A DNA stretch of 64,000 bases from DASZUK01 sp963844575 (lineage in GTDB: Bacteria > Actinomycetota > Acidimicrobiia > Acidimicrobiales > RAAP-2). Numbering within the stretch: the first letter of the stretch is position 1; the number at the start of each line of letters is the position of its first letter. The stretch covers positions 1,426,001 through 1,490,000 of the forward strand of contig CAWJOU010000005.1 in NCBI GenBank assembly GCA_963844575.1, in the 5' to 3' direction. Position numbers and translations under genes: made by a program. Shown here one piece after another: positions 9,109-17,930 of this stretch. The notes under the pieces are model-generated. The model saw nothing but the letters and a program-made list of their open reading frames with translations. It was not told where the DNA came from and searched no databases.

Positions 9109-11370
9109 CTACTGCTGCGGCTCGCCGTTGGCCGGCAGGGTGAGGATGCCGAGCTTGGCCAGGATCTGGCTCAGCCCGACGCGGACGCTGGCCGGTGAGT
9201 ACTGCCGGGCGACGGTTTGTCGACCGTTGGCCGACAGGCGGGCCCAGAGGGTCGGGTCGCGGTGGACCCCGAGGATCGAGCGGGCCAGCCCGGCCGCGTC
9301 CTCGGCGACGACGAGCCCGTTGCCGTGCCGCAGGCCGATCCCTTCGGCGCCGGTCGGCGTCGACACGACCGGGACGCCGTAGGCGAGGCTCTCGCCGACC
9401 TTGCCCTTCATCCCGGCGCCGAAGCGGAGGGGCGCGACCGACACCCGGACCTGGCGGTAGAGCTCGTCCATCGACGGCACCCAACCGTGGACGACGACGC
9501 CGTCGCCGGCCAGCGCCAGCACCTCGTCGGTCGGGTTGGCGCCGGCCAGGTGCAGGGTGACGTCGGGCACCTCGGCCCGGACGATCGGCAGGATCTCCGT
9601 CGCCAGCCAGCGGGCCGCGTCGACGTTCGGGTGGTGGGTGTAGTTGCCGACGAAGAGGACGCCGGACCGCTGGGCGAAGGACGGCCCGGCCGAATGGTCG
9701 CGGTGGATGTTCGGGACGACGGCGATCCGGAGGCCCGGCTCCTCGAGCAGGAGGGCGTCGCGCTCCTCCGGCGAGACCGCCCACGTCTGGTCGGCCAGGC
9801 GGACGAGGCTGAGCTCGATCCCGTAGTGGTAATCCGCGCTCCGCTGGGCGGCAACGCCCCCCTCGACGGCGGCCCGCGCCCGCTCGCGCAGGTAGTGCAG
9901 GTCGACGGTGTCGTAGACGATGGTCGCCTGCGGGACGAGCGAGCGGATCATCGGGTAGTTGGCCCAGGCCACGGTGGGCCGGGAGAGGATCACCAGCGCC
10001 AGCGACGGCCCGACGGCCTTCAGATAGGGGTCGAGGTCGCCGGGCCCGTCGAGCACCTCGACGCCGAGCGAGGCCAGCGCGTCGCGGTAGCGCGGCACGG
10101 TGACGCCGTCCTGGGGCACGAACGTCACGCCGAGCCCGAGATCGTCGAGCAGGAGCAGGAGCTCGAACATCCGCAGCGACCCGGAGTCCTGGTCGGGCGT
10201 GGGGATCTGGTGGTCGACCACGAGCACCCGTCCGGCCGGCCGCCGCCAGCTCGAGAGGCGGGGACTGGCCGGCGCGGGCTCGCCGTGGTCGACCAGGACG
10301 GCGCCCCATTTGTCGACGAACCGCGCCTGGTTCACGACCTGATGCTGCTTGACGCCGCTCGTCACGTCGGTACCGTGACTAGCTCCTTCGAGGTGGCAGA
10401 CGACCGCGGCCGGCTGGTACACGACCCGGTAGCCGGCCGCCCGGGCCGAGAAACAGAGGTCGGTGTCCTCGTAGTAGGCCGGCGAGAAGCGCGTGTCCAG
10501 GCCGCCGAGGGCGGTCAGGAGCTCGCGGCGCACCAACAGGCACGCCCCCGAGCAGTAGTCGACGTCGCGGACGAAGTTGAACCGTGGGTCGGAGGCGTCC
10601 TGGTCGCGTCCGTAGTTGTGGCCGGAGCCGTCCTGCCAGATGATCCCGCCGGCCTCCTGGAGCCGGCCGTCGGGGTAGACGAGCTTGGCCCCGACGACGC
10701 CGACTGCCGGGTCGGGCGCCGCGGTGGCCACGAGGGCGTCGAGCCAACCGGGCGAGCAGACGGTGTCGTTGTTCAAGAGGACGACGTAGCGCCCGAGCGC
10801 GGCGGCGATCCCGACATTGGCGGCACCGAGGAAGCCGACGTTCTCGTCCAACCGGATGATCCGGACCCCCGTCACCTGTTCGAGCTGGCCGGGCGTCTCG
10901 TCGGCCGACGCGTCGTCGACCACGATCACCTCGTAGCCGACCGACGTGGGGTCGTCGGCGATCGAGGTCAGGCAGCCGGCGGTCAGGTCCCAGTGGTCGT
11001 GCACCGGGACGACGATGCTCACGTCCGGCTGGTGCGTCGTCGGCAGCGCCGGCACCGCGACCGGCACGTCGTCGGGAACCGACGACGGCGGGACGACGAC
11101 CCCGCCGTCGTCGAGTGGCGGCTCCGACGGCAGGACGACTCGGCGGACCGCGCCGGCCACCCGGTCGTAGAGCCGGCGACGGAGCTTGCCGGTCGGCGCC
11201 GCCCGCTCGACCCAGGCGCCGTACCGGTGCATCAGGCGAACCGGGACCGTGCCATCGAGCGCCTCGTACCGGGCTCGCCACGCGCTGGCTTCGTCCTCGG
11301 CCCGGCGGACATCGTCCGTCAGGTCCGGTCGCAGGCTCTCCGCCGGCTGGTTGGCGTCCGACTCCGGCAT
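9109..11370 (-). CDS. bifunctional GT2-GT4 glycosyltransferase
   Basis: A 753-aa fusion of two glycosyltransferase folds. Residues about 115-345 are a GT2 domain of rhamnosyltransferase type (VSIVVPVHDHWDLTAGCL, VIVVDDASADET, YVVLLNNDTVCSPGWL, YYEDTDLCFSARAAGY). Residues about 385-745 are a GT-B domain of the glyco_trans_1_4 class (GVLFVGNYTHHPNVDAARWL, APLRFGAGMKGKVGESLAYG, VVSTPTGAEGIG). Both are cytoplasmic and would use NDP-sugars. Such fusions build alternating linkages of surface polysaccharides. ATG 11370 has a GAGAGGAG ribosome binding site. It is probably co-directional with the glycoside hydrolase gene, though that gene has its own -10 box. Confidence 0.88.
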   Translation of the reverse strand: MPESDANQPAESLRPDLTDDVRRAEDEASAWRARYEALDGTVPVRLMHRYGAWVERAAPTGKLRRRLYDRVAGAVRRVVLPSEPPLDDGGVVVPPSSVPDDVPVAVPALPTTHQPDVSIVVPVHDHWDLTAGCLTSIADDPTSVGYEVIVVDDASADETPGQLEQVTGVRIIRLDENVGFLGAANVGIAAALGRYVVLLNNDTVCSPGWLDALVATAAPDPAVGVVGAKLVYPDGRLQEAGGIIWQDGSGHNYGRDQDASDPRFNFVRDVDYCSGACLLVRRELLTALGGLDTRFSPAYYEDTDLCFSARAAGYRVVYQPAAVVCHLEGASHGTDVTSGVKQHQVVNQARFVDKWGAVLVDHGEPAPASPRLSSWRRPAGRVLVVDHQIPTPDQDSGSLRMFELLLLLDDLGLGVTFVPQDGVTVPRYRDALASLGVEVLDGPGDLDPYLKAVGPSLALVILSRPTVAWANYPMIRSLVPQATIVYDTVDLHYLRERARAAVEGGVAAQRSADYHYGIELSLVRLADQTWAVSPEERDALLLEEPGLRIAVVPNIHRDHSAGPSFAQRSGVLFVGNYTHHPNVDAARWLATEILPIVRAEVPDVTLHLAGANPTDEVLALAGDGVVVHGWVPSMDELYRQVRVSVAPLRFGAGMKGKVGESLAYGVPVVSTPTGAEGIGLRHGNGLVVAEDAAGLARSILGVHRDPTLWARLSANGRQTVARQYSPASVRVGLSQILAKLGILTLPANGEPQQ

Positions 11371-11478
11371 GGCTCCTCTCGTCGGCCTCGGCAGTCTCTG
11401 GGCCCCCCGGGCCGCGGAGCATCAGTTTTCCAGATCGGCGGCCACCAGCCGGTGCAAGCGGCCCGACCGTTCTCTGGC

Positions 11479-12297
11479 GTGCGCGAACCACCGGCTGCTG
11501 GCGAGCCGCCGTCGCCGGCCGAGATCGTCGTGCTCGTGCTCGGTCCGGTCGAAGTCCGGGGCGCGGCGAGGCCGTTCTCACGGGCCGGCGCGCTGGACCT
11601 CGTCGCGTACCTGGCCATGCACCCGAGGGGCGCGACGACCGAGCAGTGGGCGACCGCGCTGTGGCCGGAGCGGGTGGTGGCCGCGTCGACGTTGCACAGC
11701 ACCGTCTCGGCCGCCCGGCGGTCGCTCGGCCGCTCGACCGGCGGGCTGGACCACCTGCCGCGGGGCCACGGGACCGTGCGGCTCGGCCCGACGGTGGCCG
11801 GCGACTGGGCCCGGCTCGAGGGCCTGGCTCGGACGCCGGACCCCGAACACTGGCGCCGAGGTCTGGCGCTCGTCCGCGGCCGGCCGTTCGACGGGTTGCG
11901 TTGCCCGGACTGGACGGTGCTCGAGGGACACGCCGCGGCGATCGAGGACGCGGTCGTCCGGCTGGCCGTCCGGCTGGCCGAGCACGACCTGGCCGCCGGG
12001 GACGGCGCGGCGGCCGAGCAGGCGGCCCGCCGCGGCCTGCGGGCCAGCCCGTACGACGAGCGCCTCTACCGGCTCCTCCTGCGGGCCGCCGACGAACAGG
12101 GAAATCCGGGTGGGGTCGAGTCGGCCATGGCCGAGCTGGTCCGTCTCCTGGGTGGGTCCGGGCCGTTCTCCGGTCGGCCGGAGCGGGTGCCGGCGACCGC
12201 CGATGCCGCGACGTGGGTGCACCCGTGGACGGCCGACCTCTACCGGGCGCTGACCCGAAGACGGACCGCCGTCGGGACGCCCGTCGCCAGGCTGTAG
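11479..12297 (+). CDS. short SARP/BTAD-type transcriptional regulator
   Basis: About 272 aa, starting at GTG 11479 (an in-frame GTG at 11452 is equally possible; neither has a clear ribosome binding site). An OmpR-like winged helix spans about residues 17-110 (VLVLGPVEVRG, RAGALDLVAYLAMHPRGATTE, ALWPE, STVSAARRSLG). A bacterial transcriptional activator domain follows to about 235 (LEDAV..LAVRLAEHDLAAGD, YDERLYRLLLRAADEQGNP). Full SARP regulators often carry further NTPase domains, which are absent here. It faces away from the glycosyltransferase block and precedes the membrane protein/manC genes, so it may control surface polysaccharide genes. That target is inference. Confidence 0.75.
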   Translation: MREPPAAGEPPSPAEIVVLVLGPVEVRGAARPFSRAGALDLVAYLAMHPRGATTEQWATALWPERVVAASTLHSTVSAARRSLGRSTGGLDHLPRGHGTVRLGPTVAGDWARLEGLARTPDPEHWRRGLALVRGRPFDGLRCPDWTVLEGHAAAIEDAVVRLAVRLAEHDLAAGDGAAAEQAARRGLRASPYDERLYRLLLRAADEQGNPGGVESAMAELVRLLGGSGPFSGRPERVPATADAATWVHPWTADLYRALTRRRTAVGTPVARL

Positions 12298-12300
12298 GGT
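12295..12300 (+). promoter_or_regulatory. -10 element TAGGGT overlapping the BTAD stop codon
   Basis: TAGGGT includes the TAG stop of the regulator and lies 11 nt before the ATG at 12312. No ribosome binding site intervenes, so the manC operon mRNA probably has almost no leader. Confidence 0.45.
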
Positions 12301-12311
12301 TTGCACCCGCC

Positions 12312-13193
12312 ATGCCAAGGAACACAGCCGGGAAGTGGGTCGCACGGGCGGGTGCGACCGGCGGAGGGCGGACCTACCGCGGCCAGCGGCCGGTGAACTG
12401 GTACGCCGCGCTGGTCATCATCGTGGTCCTCGGCATCCTCTCGGTCATCTTCGCCAGCTACGAGTACCGGCACCCCGCGGCCGCCTCGACGACGAAGCCG
12501 GCCAAGGGCACAACCTGGTACGCCGCGCTGGCTTTCGACGTGTGCGGCACCCAGGCCCCGTCGCTGGCGTCCAACGCGGCGTCGACAACGTCCAAGCAGG
12601 CCTTCTTCACCACCGGCAAGGGCGTGATCACGGTCGCCCCCAAGACGACAGCCGAGACCGGCACCAACGCCACCTTCGGCAAGTTCGTCTCGGCCTATGG
12701 CGGGTTGACGGTCGACAGTTCCGAGCTCGTCCTCCCGACCGCGTCGACGCCGTCGTCGACGACGACCACGACGTCGACGACGGCCAAGACGTCGGCGACG
12801 ACCACCTACAAGAACGGCGAGACCTGCCCGAAGGGCACCCCGGACGCCGGGAAGAAGGCGAACGTCCAGCTCGCCTACTGGCAGAACGGATTGAACTCGA
12901 AGGGCAAGGCCATCCCGTACCACGGCGAGCCGGCCGACCTCCGGTTCGCCACTGACAACCAGGAGATCACGGTTGGCTTCGTGCCGCCCGGGACCACCCT
13001 GCCCAGGCCGAACGGCACAGTGGCGACCGCGCTCGTGGGCGCCAACACCGGGTCGGCGACGACGAGCGTCTCCACGACGACGGTCCCGGGCGCGACGGCG
13101 ACGACGACCCCGACGACCACCGTCGCCCCGTCGGCCACGACGCCGACGACGGCCCCGACGACCGCGACGACGACGGCCAAGAACAAGCAGTAG
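12312..13193 (+). CDS. single-pass membrane protein with Thr-rich extracytoplasmic domain, unknown function
   Basis: A 293-aa protein with a basic N-terminus, one membrane helix (about residues 29-48, WYAALVIIVVLGILSVIF) and an outside domain. The domain contains two conserved-looking cysteines (FDVCGTQAP and GETCPKGTP) and two Thr/Ala/Pro-rich linkers, near residues 142-168 and at the C-terminus. The linkers resemble cell-wall-spanning or glycosylated stretches. I do not recognise a family. It overlaps manC by 1 nt (TAG/GTG), so the two are translationally coupled. The link to mannose activation suggests a role in, or modification by, mannosylation at the cell surface; this is inference. Confidence 0.7.
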   Translation: MPRNTAGKWVARAGATGGGRTYRGQRPVNWYAALVIIVVLGILSVIFASYEYRHPAAASTTKPAKGTTWYAALAFDVCGTQAPSLASNAASTTSKQAFFTTGKGVITVAPKTTAETGTNATFGKFVSAYGGLTVDSSELVLPTASTPSSTTTTTSTTAKTSATTTYKNGETCPKGTPDAGKKANVQLAYWQNGLNSKGKAIPYHGEPADLRFATDNQEITVGFVPPGTTLPRPNGTVATALVGANTGSATTSVSTTTVPGATATTTPTTTVAPSATTPTTAPTTATTTAKNKQ

Positions 13194-14269
13194 TGAAAGC
13201 CGTCGTCCTCGTCGGCGGGGAGGGCACCCGTCTCCGGCCGCTGACGTTGTCGTCCCCGAAGCAGATGCTGCCGATCGTCGAGCAGCCGATGATCGAACGA
13301 GTGCTCGGCCACCTGGCCGCCCACGGCATCGACGAGGCCGTCCTCTCGCTCGGTTACCTGCCGGACGCCTTCATGGCGGCCTACCCGGACGGGCTGGCGG
13401 CCGGGGTCCGGCTGTCCTACGCGGTCGAGCCCGAACCGCTCGACACGGCCGGGGCGGTGCGCTTCGCCGCCGACCGTGCCGGGGTCGACGACACCTTCGT
13501 CGTCGTCAACGGCGACGTCCTGACCGACATGGACGTCACCGCGCTGATCGCTTTCCACCGGGACCGGAAGGCCGAGGGGACGATCGCCCTGTACCCGGTG
13601 GCCGACCCGTCGGCCTTCGGCGTCGTCCCGACCGACGGCGACGGTCGGGTGACCGCCTTCGTCGAGAAGCCGCCGCGCGAAGAGGCGCCGACCAACCTGA
13701 TCAATGCCGGCACGTACGTGCTGGAACCGTCCGTCCTCGCCCGGGTCCCCCAGGGCCGCCGGGTGTCGATCGAGCGGGAGACGTTCCCGGCGATGGTCCG
13801 TGACGGTGGCCTCTACGCCCGGCCCGACGACGCCTACTGGCTCGACACCGGCACGCCCGCGGCGTACCTCCAGGCCCACCGCGACCTGCTGGAGGGGCGT
13901 CGCCCATCGTCGCCGTCCCCGGGAGCGCGGTTGGAAGGTGACTCGCTCTGGATCATCGGCTCGCCGGTCATCGACGGCACGGTCGTCGGACCGAGCCTCC
14001 TGGCCGACGGCGCCCGGGTGGCCGACGGCGCCCGGGTGGAGCGCTCCGTGCTCGGCGCCGGAGCCGTGGTCGAGGCCGGCGCGACCGTGGTCGACTCGGT
14101 GCTGCTGGCCGGCGCCCGGATAGCCGGCGGCTCGACGGTCGCCGGCTCGATCCTCGGGCCGCGCTCCACCGTCGGCGAACGTTGCGACGTCCGCCCGACG
14201 TCGGTGCTCGGTGCCGGCGCGGTGGTGGCGTCGGGGACGTCGCTCGACGGGGAGCGGGTGCCCGGCTGA
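13193..14269 (+). CDS. manC: mannose-1-phosphate guanylyltransferase
   Basis: A 358-aa nucleotidyltransferase that makes GDP-mannose (or a related NDP-sugar) from sugar-1-phosphate and NTP. The signature VLVGGEGTRLRPLTLSSPKQ lies at residues 5-24. The metal-binding VVNGDVLTD, sugar-binding FVEKPPREE and NAGTYVLEP follow. From about 255 there is a left-handed beta-helix of hexapeptide repeats (GTVVGPSLLADGARVADGAR). This architecture is typical of actinobacterial ManC/RmlA2-type enzymes. The GTG start overlaps the TAG of the preceding gene. Together with the phosphomannomutase and PGI/PMI genes near 41-44 kb it would complete GDP-mannose supply. Specificity for mannose rather than glucose is inferred from family and context. 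Confidence 0.85.
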   Translation: MKAVVLVGGEGTRLRPLTLSSPKQMLPIVEQPMIERVLGHLAAHGIDEAVLSLGYLPDAFMAAYPDGLAAGVRLSYAVEPEPLDTAGAVRFAADRAGVDDTFVVVNGDVLTDMDVTALIAFHRDRKAEGTIALYPVADPSAFGVVPTDGDGRVTAFVEKPPREEAPTNLINAGTYVLEPSVLARVPQGRRVSIERETFPAMVRDGGLYARPDDAYWLDTGTPAAYLQAHRDLLEGRRPSSPSPGARLEGDSLWIIGSPVIDGTVVGPSLLADGARVADGARVERSVLGAGAVVEAGATVVDSVLLAGARIAGGSTVAGSILGPRSTVGERCDVRPTSVLGAGAVVASGTSLDGERVPG

Positions 14270-14282
14270 GAAAGGAGGCTCC

Positions 14283-15239
14283 ATGCGGACGATGGTGACC
14301 GGCGGAGCGGGGTTCATCGGGTCGACCCTCGTCGATCGACTGTTGGCCGAGGGCCACCAGGTCGACGTGGTCGACGACCTGTCGTCCGGATCGCTCGGCA
14401 ACCTGGCCGACGCCCGGGCGACGGCCGGCGGCGCGCTGACCATCCATCAGCTCGACATCCGCCTGCCGGAGCTCGTCGACCTGGTCGTCCGGCGGCAGTC
14501 GGAGGTCGTCTTCCACCTGGCCGCCCAGGCCGACGTCCGCGTCTCGGTGGCCCGACCGGTGTTCGATGCCGACGTCAACATCCTCGGGAGCCTCAACGTC
14601 TTGGAGGGCGCCCGCCGGGCCGGCGCCGCCCGGGTCGTCTTCGCCGCCAGCGGCGGGACCCTCTACGGCGAGCCGGCCCCGGCCGACCTGCCGGTCCGGG
14701 AGGCCCACCCGCACCGACCGCTCTCGCCGTACGGGGTGGCCAAGAAGTCGGTGATCGACTACCTCGTCGCCTATCGCGAGCTGCACGAGCTCGAGTTCTC
14801 CGCCCTGGCCCTGGCCAACGTCTACGGGCCGCGCCAGGACCCCCACGGCGAGGCCGGCGTCGTCGCCATCTTCGCCCAGCACCTCGTCGACCGGTCGCCG
14901 GTGACGATCTTCGGCAGCGGGGACCAAACGAGGGACTTCGTCTACGTCGACGACGTCGTCGACGCCTTCGTCCGGGCGGCGACCCGGGGCGGCGGGCTCG
15001 TCTGCAACGTCGGCACCGGCGACGAGACCTCGGTCAACGACCTCTACCGGGTCATGGCCACCGGGGCCGGCGTCGACGTCGAGCCCGTCCACGCGCCGGC
15101 CCGGTCGGGCGAGCTCCTGCGCAGCAGCCTCGACAACGGGCGGGCCAATATCCAGCTCGGCTGGAGCCCGTGGACCACGCTGGCCGACGGGACGCAGGCC
15201 GTCGTCGACTTCGTCCGGGCCCGGTCCGCCCAACCTTGA
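14283..15239 (+). CDS. NAD-dependent epimerase/dehydratase (UDP-glucose 4-epimerase-like SDR)
   Basis: A 318-aa extended short-chain dehydrogenase. It has the nucleotide-binding TGGAGFIGS (residues 6-14), the FHLAAQADVR motif, and YGVAKK as the catalytic Tyr-xxx-Lys. The SSSxxYG segment is altered to AASGGTLYG but keeps a Ser. The NVYGPRQDP and FGSGDQTRDFVYVDDVV segments are typical of NDP-sugar 4-epimerases. It has a very strong ribosome binding site (AAAGGAGG at 14271-14278), 13 nt after the manC stop, so the two are an operon. The likely job is interconversion of NDP-hexoses for the surrounding glycosyltransferases. Confidence 0.85.
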   Translation: MRTMVTGGAGFIGSTLVDRLLAEGHQVDVVDDLSSGSLGNLADARATAGGALTIHQLDIRLPELVDLVVRRQSEVVFHLAAQADVRVSVARPVFDADVNILGSLNVLEGARRAGAARVVFAASGGTLYGEPAPADLPVREAHPHRPLSPYGVAKKSVIDYLVAYRELHELEFSALALANVYGPRQDPHGEAGVVAIFAQHLVDRSPVTIFGSGDQTRDFVYVDDVVDAFVRAATRGGGLVCNVGTGDETSVNDLYRVMATGAGVDVEPVHAPARSGELLRSSLDNGRANIQLGWSPWTTLADGTQAVVDFVRARSAQP

Positions 15240-15248
15240 ACCGACCGG

Positions 15249-15986
15249 CTACCGGAAGAGGTCGTCGGCGGCCCGGCGGATGACCTCGCCGGCCACCGAC
15301 CCGTCCCGCTGCCACTCGGCCGGCACCCCCCGGACGACGGCCGCCGGCACGCCGCGGTCCTTGCCCATCACCAGCTCCGCCGCGGCGGCGATCTCGTCGG
15401 CCACGCAGACCTCGGTGGCCACCAGCGGCCGGCCGAGCGCGTCGACGGTGCCGCGCAGGTCGACGACGGCCGCCACCCCGGCGCAGCCGATGGCGACGTC
15501 CGTCACGCCCTGCCGCCACGGCCGGCCGAACGTGTCGGAGACGATCACCCCGACATCGACGGCGAGCGCCCGGCGGAGCCCGGCCCGGAGCCGGCGGGCC
15601 GAGCGGTCCGAGTCGACCGGCAGCAGCGCGGCCGTGCCGTCCGCGACGTTCGACAGGTCGACGCCGGCATTGGCGCAGATGAAGCCGTGGGCCGTCTCGG
15701 TGATCAGCAGCTCGCCCCGGCGGCGCAGGACGCGGACCGATTCCTGCTCGACCAGACGGACCTTCGCCGCCGGGTCGCCGGGGTCGAGCGGGACGATCCG
15801 CCCCTCGGCTTTCGAGACGACCTTCTGGGTCACGACGACGACGTCGCCGTCGAGCAGCACCGGGACGCCGTCGTCACCGGGGCCGACGGCCGTCGCCAGC
15901 ACCGCGGCCAGGTCGTCGCCGGGCTCGATCTCCCCGATGCCGGTCACCGGCAGGACGGTCAGGCTGGTCCGGGTGTCGAGTGCCAC
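15249..15986 (-). CDS. cofE: coenzyme F420-0:L-glutamate ligase
   Basis: A 245-aa CofE enzyme, which adds gamma-linked glutamates to F420-0 using GTP. Diagnostic segments are DGDVVVVTQKVVSKAEGR (residues 47-64), TETAHGFICANAGVDLSNV, and VIVSDTFGRPWRQGVTDVAIG. The protein stops after the CofE domain; mycobacterial FbiB carries an additional nitroreductase-like domain, so here the second activity must be separate. The presence of cofE agrees with the two F420-type luciferase-like oxidoreductase genes near 53-55 kb. Start GTG 15986 lies 8 nt after a minus-strand TAGGGT box in a 67-bp region divergent from the serine hydrolase gene. Confidence 0.92.
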   Translation of the reverse strand: MALDTRTSLTVLPVTGIGEIEPGDDLAAVLATAVGPGDDGVPVLLDGDVVVVTQKVVSKAEGRIVPLDPGDPAAKVRLVEQESVRVLRRRGELLITETAHGFICANAGVDLSNVADGTAALLPVDSDRSARRLRAGLRRALAVDVGVIVSDTFGRPWRQGVTDVAIGCAGVAAVVDLRGTVDALGRPLVATEVCVADEIAAAAELVMGKDRGVPAAVVRGVPAEWQRDGSVAGEVIRRAADDLFR

Positions 15987-15994
15987 GGGGCCTC

Positions 15995-16000
15995 ACCCTA
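15995..16000 (-). promoter_or_regulatory. -10 element TAGGGT for cofE
   Basis: Minus-strand TAGGGT ends 8 nt before the cofE GTG. The opposite-strand box TACGCT (16039-16044) serves the divergent gene, so both promoters share this short spacer. Confidence 0.45.
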
Positions 16001-16038
16001 GGGGGCGGCCGTAGCCGGCTGCCGTGGGGCGGGCCCGG

Positions 16039-16044
16039 TACGCT
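16039..16044 (+). promoter_or_regulatory. -10 element TACGCT for the serine hydrolase gene
   Basis: TACGCT lies 9 nt before the ATG at 16054 and no Shine-Dalgarno sequence is present, so the mRNA leader would be only a few nucleotides. Confidence 0.45.
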
Positions 16045-16053
16045 GGCGACCGC

Positions 16054-16989
16054 ATGAGGGCACTCGACGGGCTCTCGACCTGGCCGGTCGGTGCGGCCGC
16101 GGCCGGCGTCCTGGTCGTCGGGCCCGGCCCCCCGGTCTTGGTCGGCCCGGTCTTGGTCGGCCCGGTCTTGGTCGGCCCGGTCTTGGTCGGCCCGGTCTTG
16201 GTCGGTGTGGCCGGCGATCCCGACCGCGCCTTCGCGTGGGCGTCGGTGACGAAGCTGTGCACCACGCTCGCCGTCCTCGTCGCCGTCGAGGAGGGCACGA
16301 TCGCCCTCGACGAGCCGGCCGGGCCGCCGGGGTCGACGGTCGCCCACCTGCTCGCCCACGCGTCCGGGCTGGCCCCGACCGGCACCGCGGTGCTGGCCCC
16401 GCCGGGCCGCCGCCGGATCTACTCGAACGCCGGCTTCGAGCTCCTCGGCGACGTGCTCGCCCGTCGGGCCGGCCTCCCCTTCGCGACGTACCTCCACGAG
16501 GCCGTGCTCGATCCGCTCGGTATGCGGGGGGCCCGGCTCGCCGACGGCGACTCGCCGGCCTCGGGCCTGTCCGGCCGCTTGCGGGACCTCCTCGCGCTCG
16601 GTGGTGAGCTGCTCGCGCCGTCGCTGGTCGACCGCTCGACCCTCGAGCACGCGACCGACGTGGCCTTCCCTGGCCTGGTCGGCGTGCTGCCCGGCTTCGG
16701 CCGGCAGGACCCGTGCGACTGGGGGCTCGGCGTCGAACGGCGCGACGACAAGCACCCGCACTGGACCGGCCGGCGCAACAGCCCGCAGACGTTCGGCCAC
16801 TTCGGACAGTCCGGCAGCTTCCTCTGGGTCGACCCGGTCGCCGGCGTCGCCTGCGCCGGCTTGGCCGACCGGGACTTCGGGCCATGGGCGGCCGACGCGT
16901 GGCCCGACCTCGCCGATCGTGTCCTCGCCGAGCTCGGCGTCCCGCCGGAAGGGGTGATGAAAAGCCCTGTTACCATCGCAGAGCCGTAG
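16054..16989 (+). CDS. beta-lactamase-family serine hydrolase with VLVGP repeat insert
   Basis: A 311-aa penicillin-binding-protein-like serine hydrolase. The nucleophile motif is S64-V-T-K67, the second motif is Y123-S-N125, and the third is HFGQSGS at 249-255. This is the arrangement of class C beta-lactamase/esterase relatives. Natural substrates of such proteins (esters, D-amino-acid peptides) are usually unknown. It lacks a signal peptide, so it is probably cytoplasmic. Residues 26-52 are a perfect pentapeptide repeat (VLVGP), a segment not expected in the family. It diverges from cofE. The SDR gene downstream has its own ribosome binding site after 60 nt. Confidence 0.8.
   Translation: MRALDGLSTWPVGAAAAGVLVVGPGPPVLVGPVLVGPVLVGPVLVGPVLVGVAGDPDRAFAWASVTKLCTTLAVLVAVEEGTIALDEPAGPPGSTVAHLLAHASGLAPTGTAVLAPPGRRRIYSNAGFELLGDVLARRAGLPFATYLHEAVLDPLGMRGARLADGDSPASGLSGRLRDLLALGGELLAPSLVDRSTLEHATDVAFPGLVGVLPGFGRQDPCDWGLGVERRDDKHPHWTGRRNSPQTFGHFGQSGSFLWVDPVAGVACAGLADRDFGPWAADAWPDLADRVLAELGVPPEGVMKSPVTIAEP
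16135..16205 (+). repeat. 15-bp tandem repeat inside the serine hydrolase gene
   Basis: Four exact copies of a 15-bp unit (GTCTTGGTCGGCCCG) starting at 16135, 16150, 16165 and 16180, plus a partial fifth. They encode VLVGP repeats and keep the frame. Perfect identity between copies implies recent expansion by slippage. Confidence 0.9.
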
Positions 16990-17049
16990 CCGTCGGAGGG
17001 CCCGACCGGTCGACGCGCCGGAAGTGCCGCGCAGAAAGAGGGGGGCGGG

Positions 17050-17892
17050 ATGAGCCCGATCAAGAGCCTGGGAGGTCCGGACCCGGACCGCGGGACGGCG
17101 GCGGAGTACCTCTCGCCCGGGCGGTTCGCGGGTAAGGCCGCACTGGTCACCGGCGCCGGGTCCGGCATCGGCCGGGCCACCGCCCGCCGACTGGCCGCCG
17201 AGGGCGCGGCCGTCGCCTGCCTCGACATCGCCGAGGACGCGGTCAAGACCGTCGCGGCCGAGATCGCCGAGTCGACCGCAACTGCGCCGGAGTGGGCGCC
17301 CGGCGGGCGCGGCGTGCCGATCCGCTGCGACGTCACCGACGAGGTGTCCGTTATCGACGCGGTCGCCCAGGCGACGTCCGAGCTCGGCCCGATCACCGTC
17401 GTCTGCAACGTCGCCGGCATCGGACGGTTCGCCCACACCGTCGACCAGACGCTGGACGGCTGGGAGAAGATCCTCGCCGTCAACCTGACCGGGACGTTCC
17501 TCGTCGTCCGGGCCACCCTGCCGAACCTGCTCGCCCACGGCGGGTCGATCACCAACGTCGTCTCGACGACCGGCGTCATGGGCCAGGCGTACTCCGCCGC
17601 GTACAGCGCGTCGAAGGGCGGCGTCGGCATGATGATCAAGGCGCTCGCCGTCGAGTACGTCGACAAGGGCGTCCGGATCAACGGCGTCGCGCCCGGTGGC
17701 GTCGACACGCCGCTCGTCTGGGAGTTCGGCCTGCCCGAGGGCGCCGACCCGAAGCAGCTCGAGCGGATGATGACGCCGATGGGCTTCTGCAGCCCGGCCG
17801 AGGTGGCCGGCGCCATCGCCTACCTCGCCTCCGACGAGGCCGCGTACATCTCCGGCGCCATCCTCTCCGTCGACGGTGCGCTGAGCGCCTGA
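17050..17892 (+). CDS. short-chain dehydrogenase/reductase
   Basis: A 280-aa classical SDR: the cofactor motif TGAGSGIGR sits at about residues 35-43, CNVAG is the NNAG equivalent, and STTGVMGQAYSAAYSASKGG supplies the catalytic Ser and Tyr-xxx-Lys. An Asp after strand 2 (CLDIAED) suggests NAD preference. The C-terminal CSPAEVAGAIAYLASDEAAY and SGAILSVDGALS are typical of the 3-oxoacyl/hydroxysteroid dehydrogenase group. The substrate cannot be named; a steroid or acyl alcohol is possible given the catabolic genes elsewhere in the window, but it lies between cofE and glycosyltransferases. A purine-rich ribosome binding site (AGAGGGGGG) precedes the ATG. Confidence 0.85.
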   Translation: MSPIKSLGGPDPDRGTAAEYLSPGRFAGKAALVTGAGSGIGRATARRLAAEGAAVACLDIAEDAVKTVAAEIAESTATAPEWAPGGRGVPIRCDVTDEVSVIDAVAQATSELGPITVVCNVAGIGRFAHTVDQTLDGWEKILAVNLTGTFLVVRATLPNLLAHGGSITNVVSTTGVMGQAYSAAYSASKGGVGMMIKALAVEYVDKGVRINGVAPGGVDTPLVWEFGLPEGADPKQLERMMTPMGFCSPAEVAGAIAYLASDEAAYISGAILSVDGALSA

Positions 17893-17930
17893 ACCTCCTC
17901 CGCCTCCGGGCGGTGTGCCAGGCTCGACGG

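Noticed and set aside
9217..11478. Long open frame on the plus strand antisense to the GT2-GT4 gene
   Set aside because: It mirrors the codon structure of the minus-strand glycosyltransferase, which has clear motifs and a ribosome binding site. Only the in-frame 3' part from about 11479 encodes a recognisable BTAD protein.
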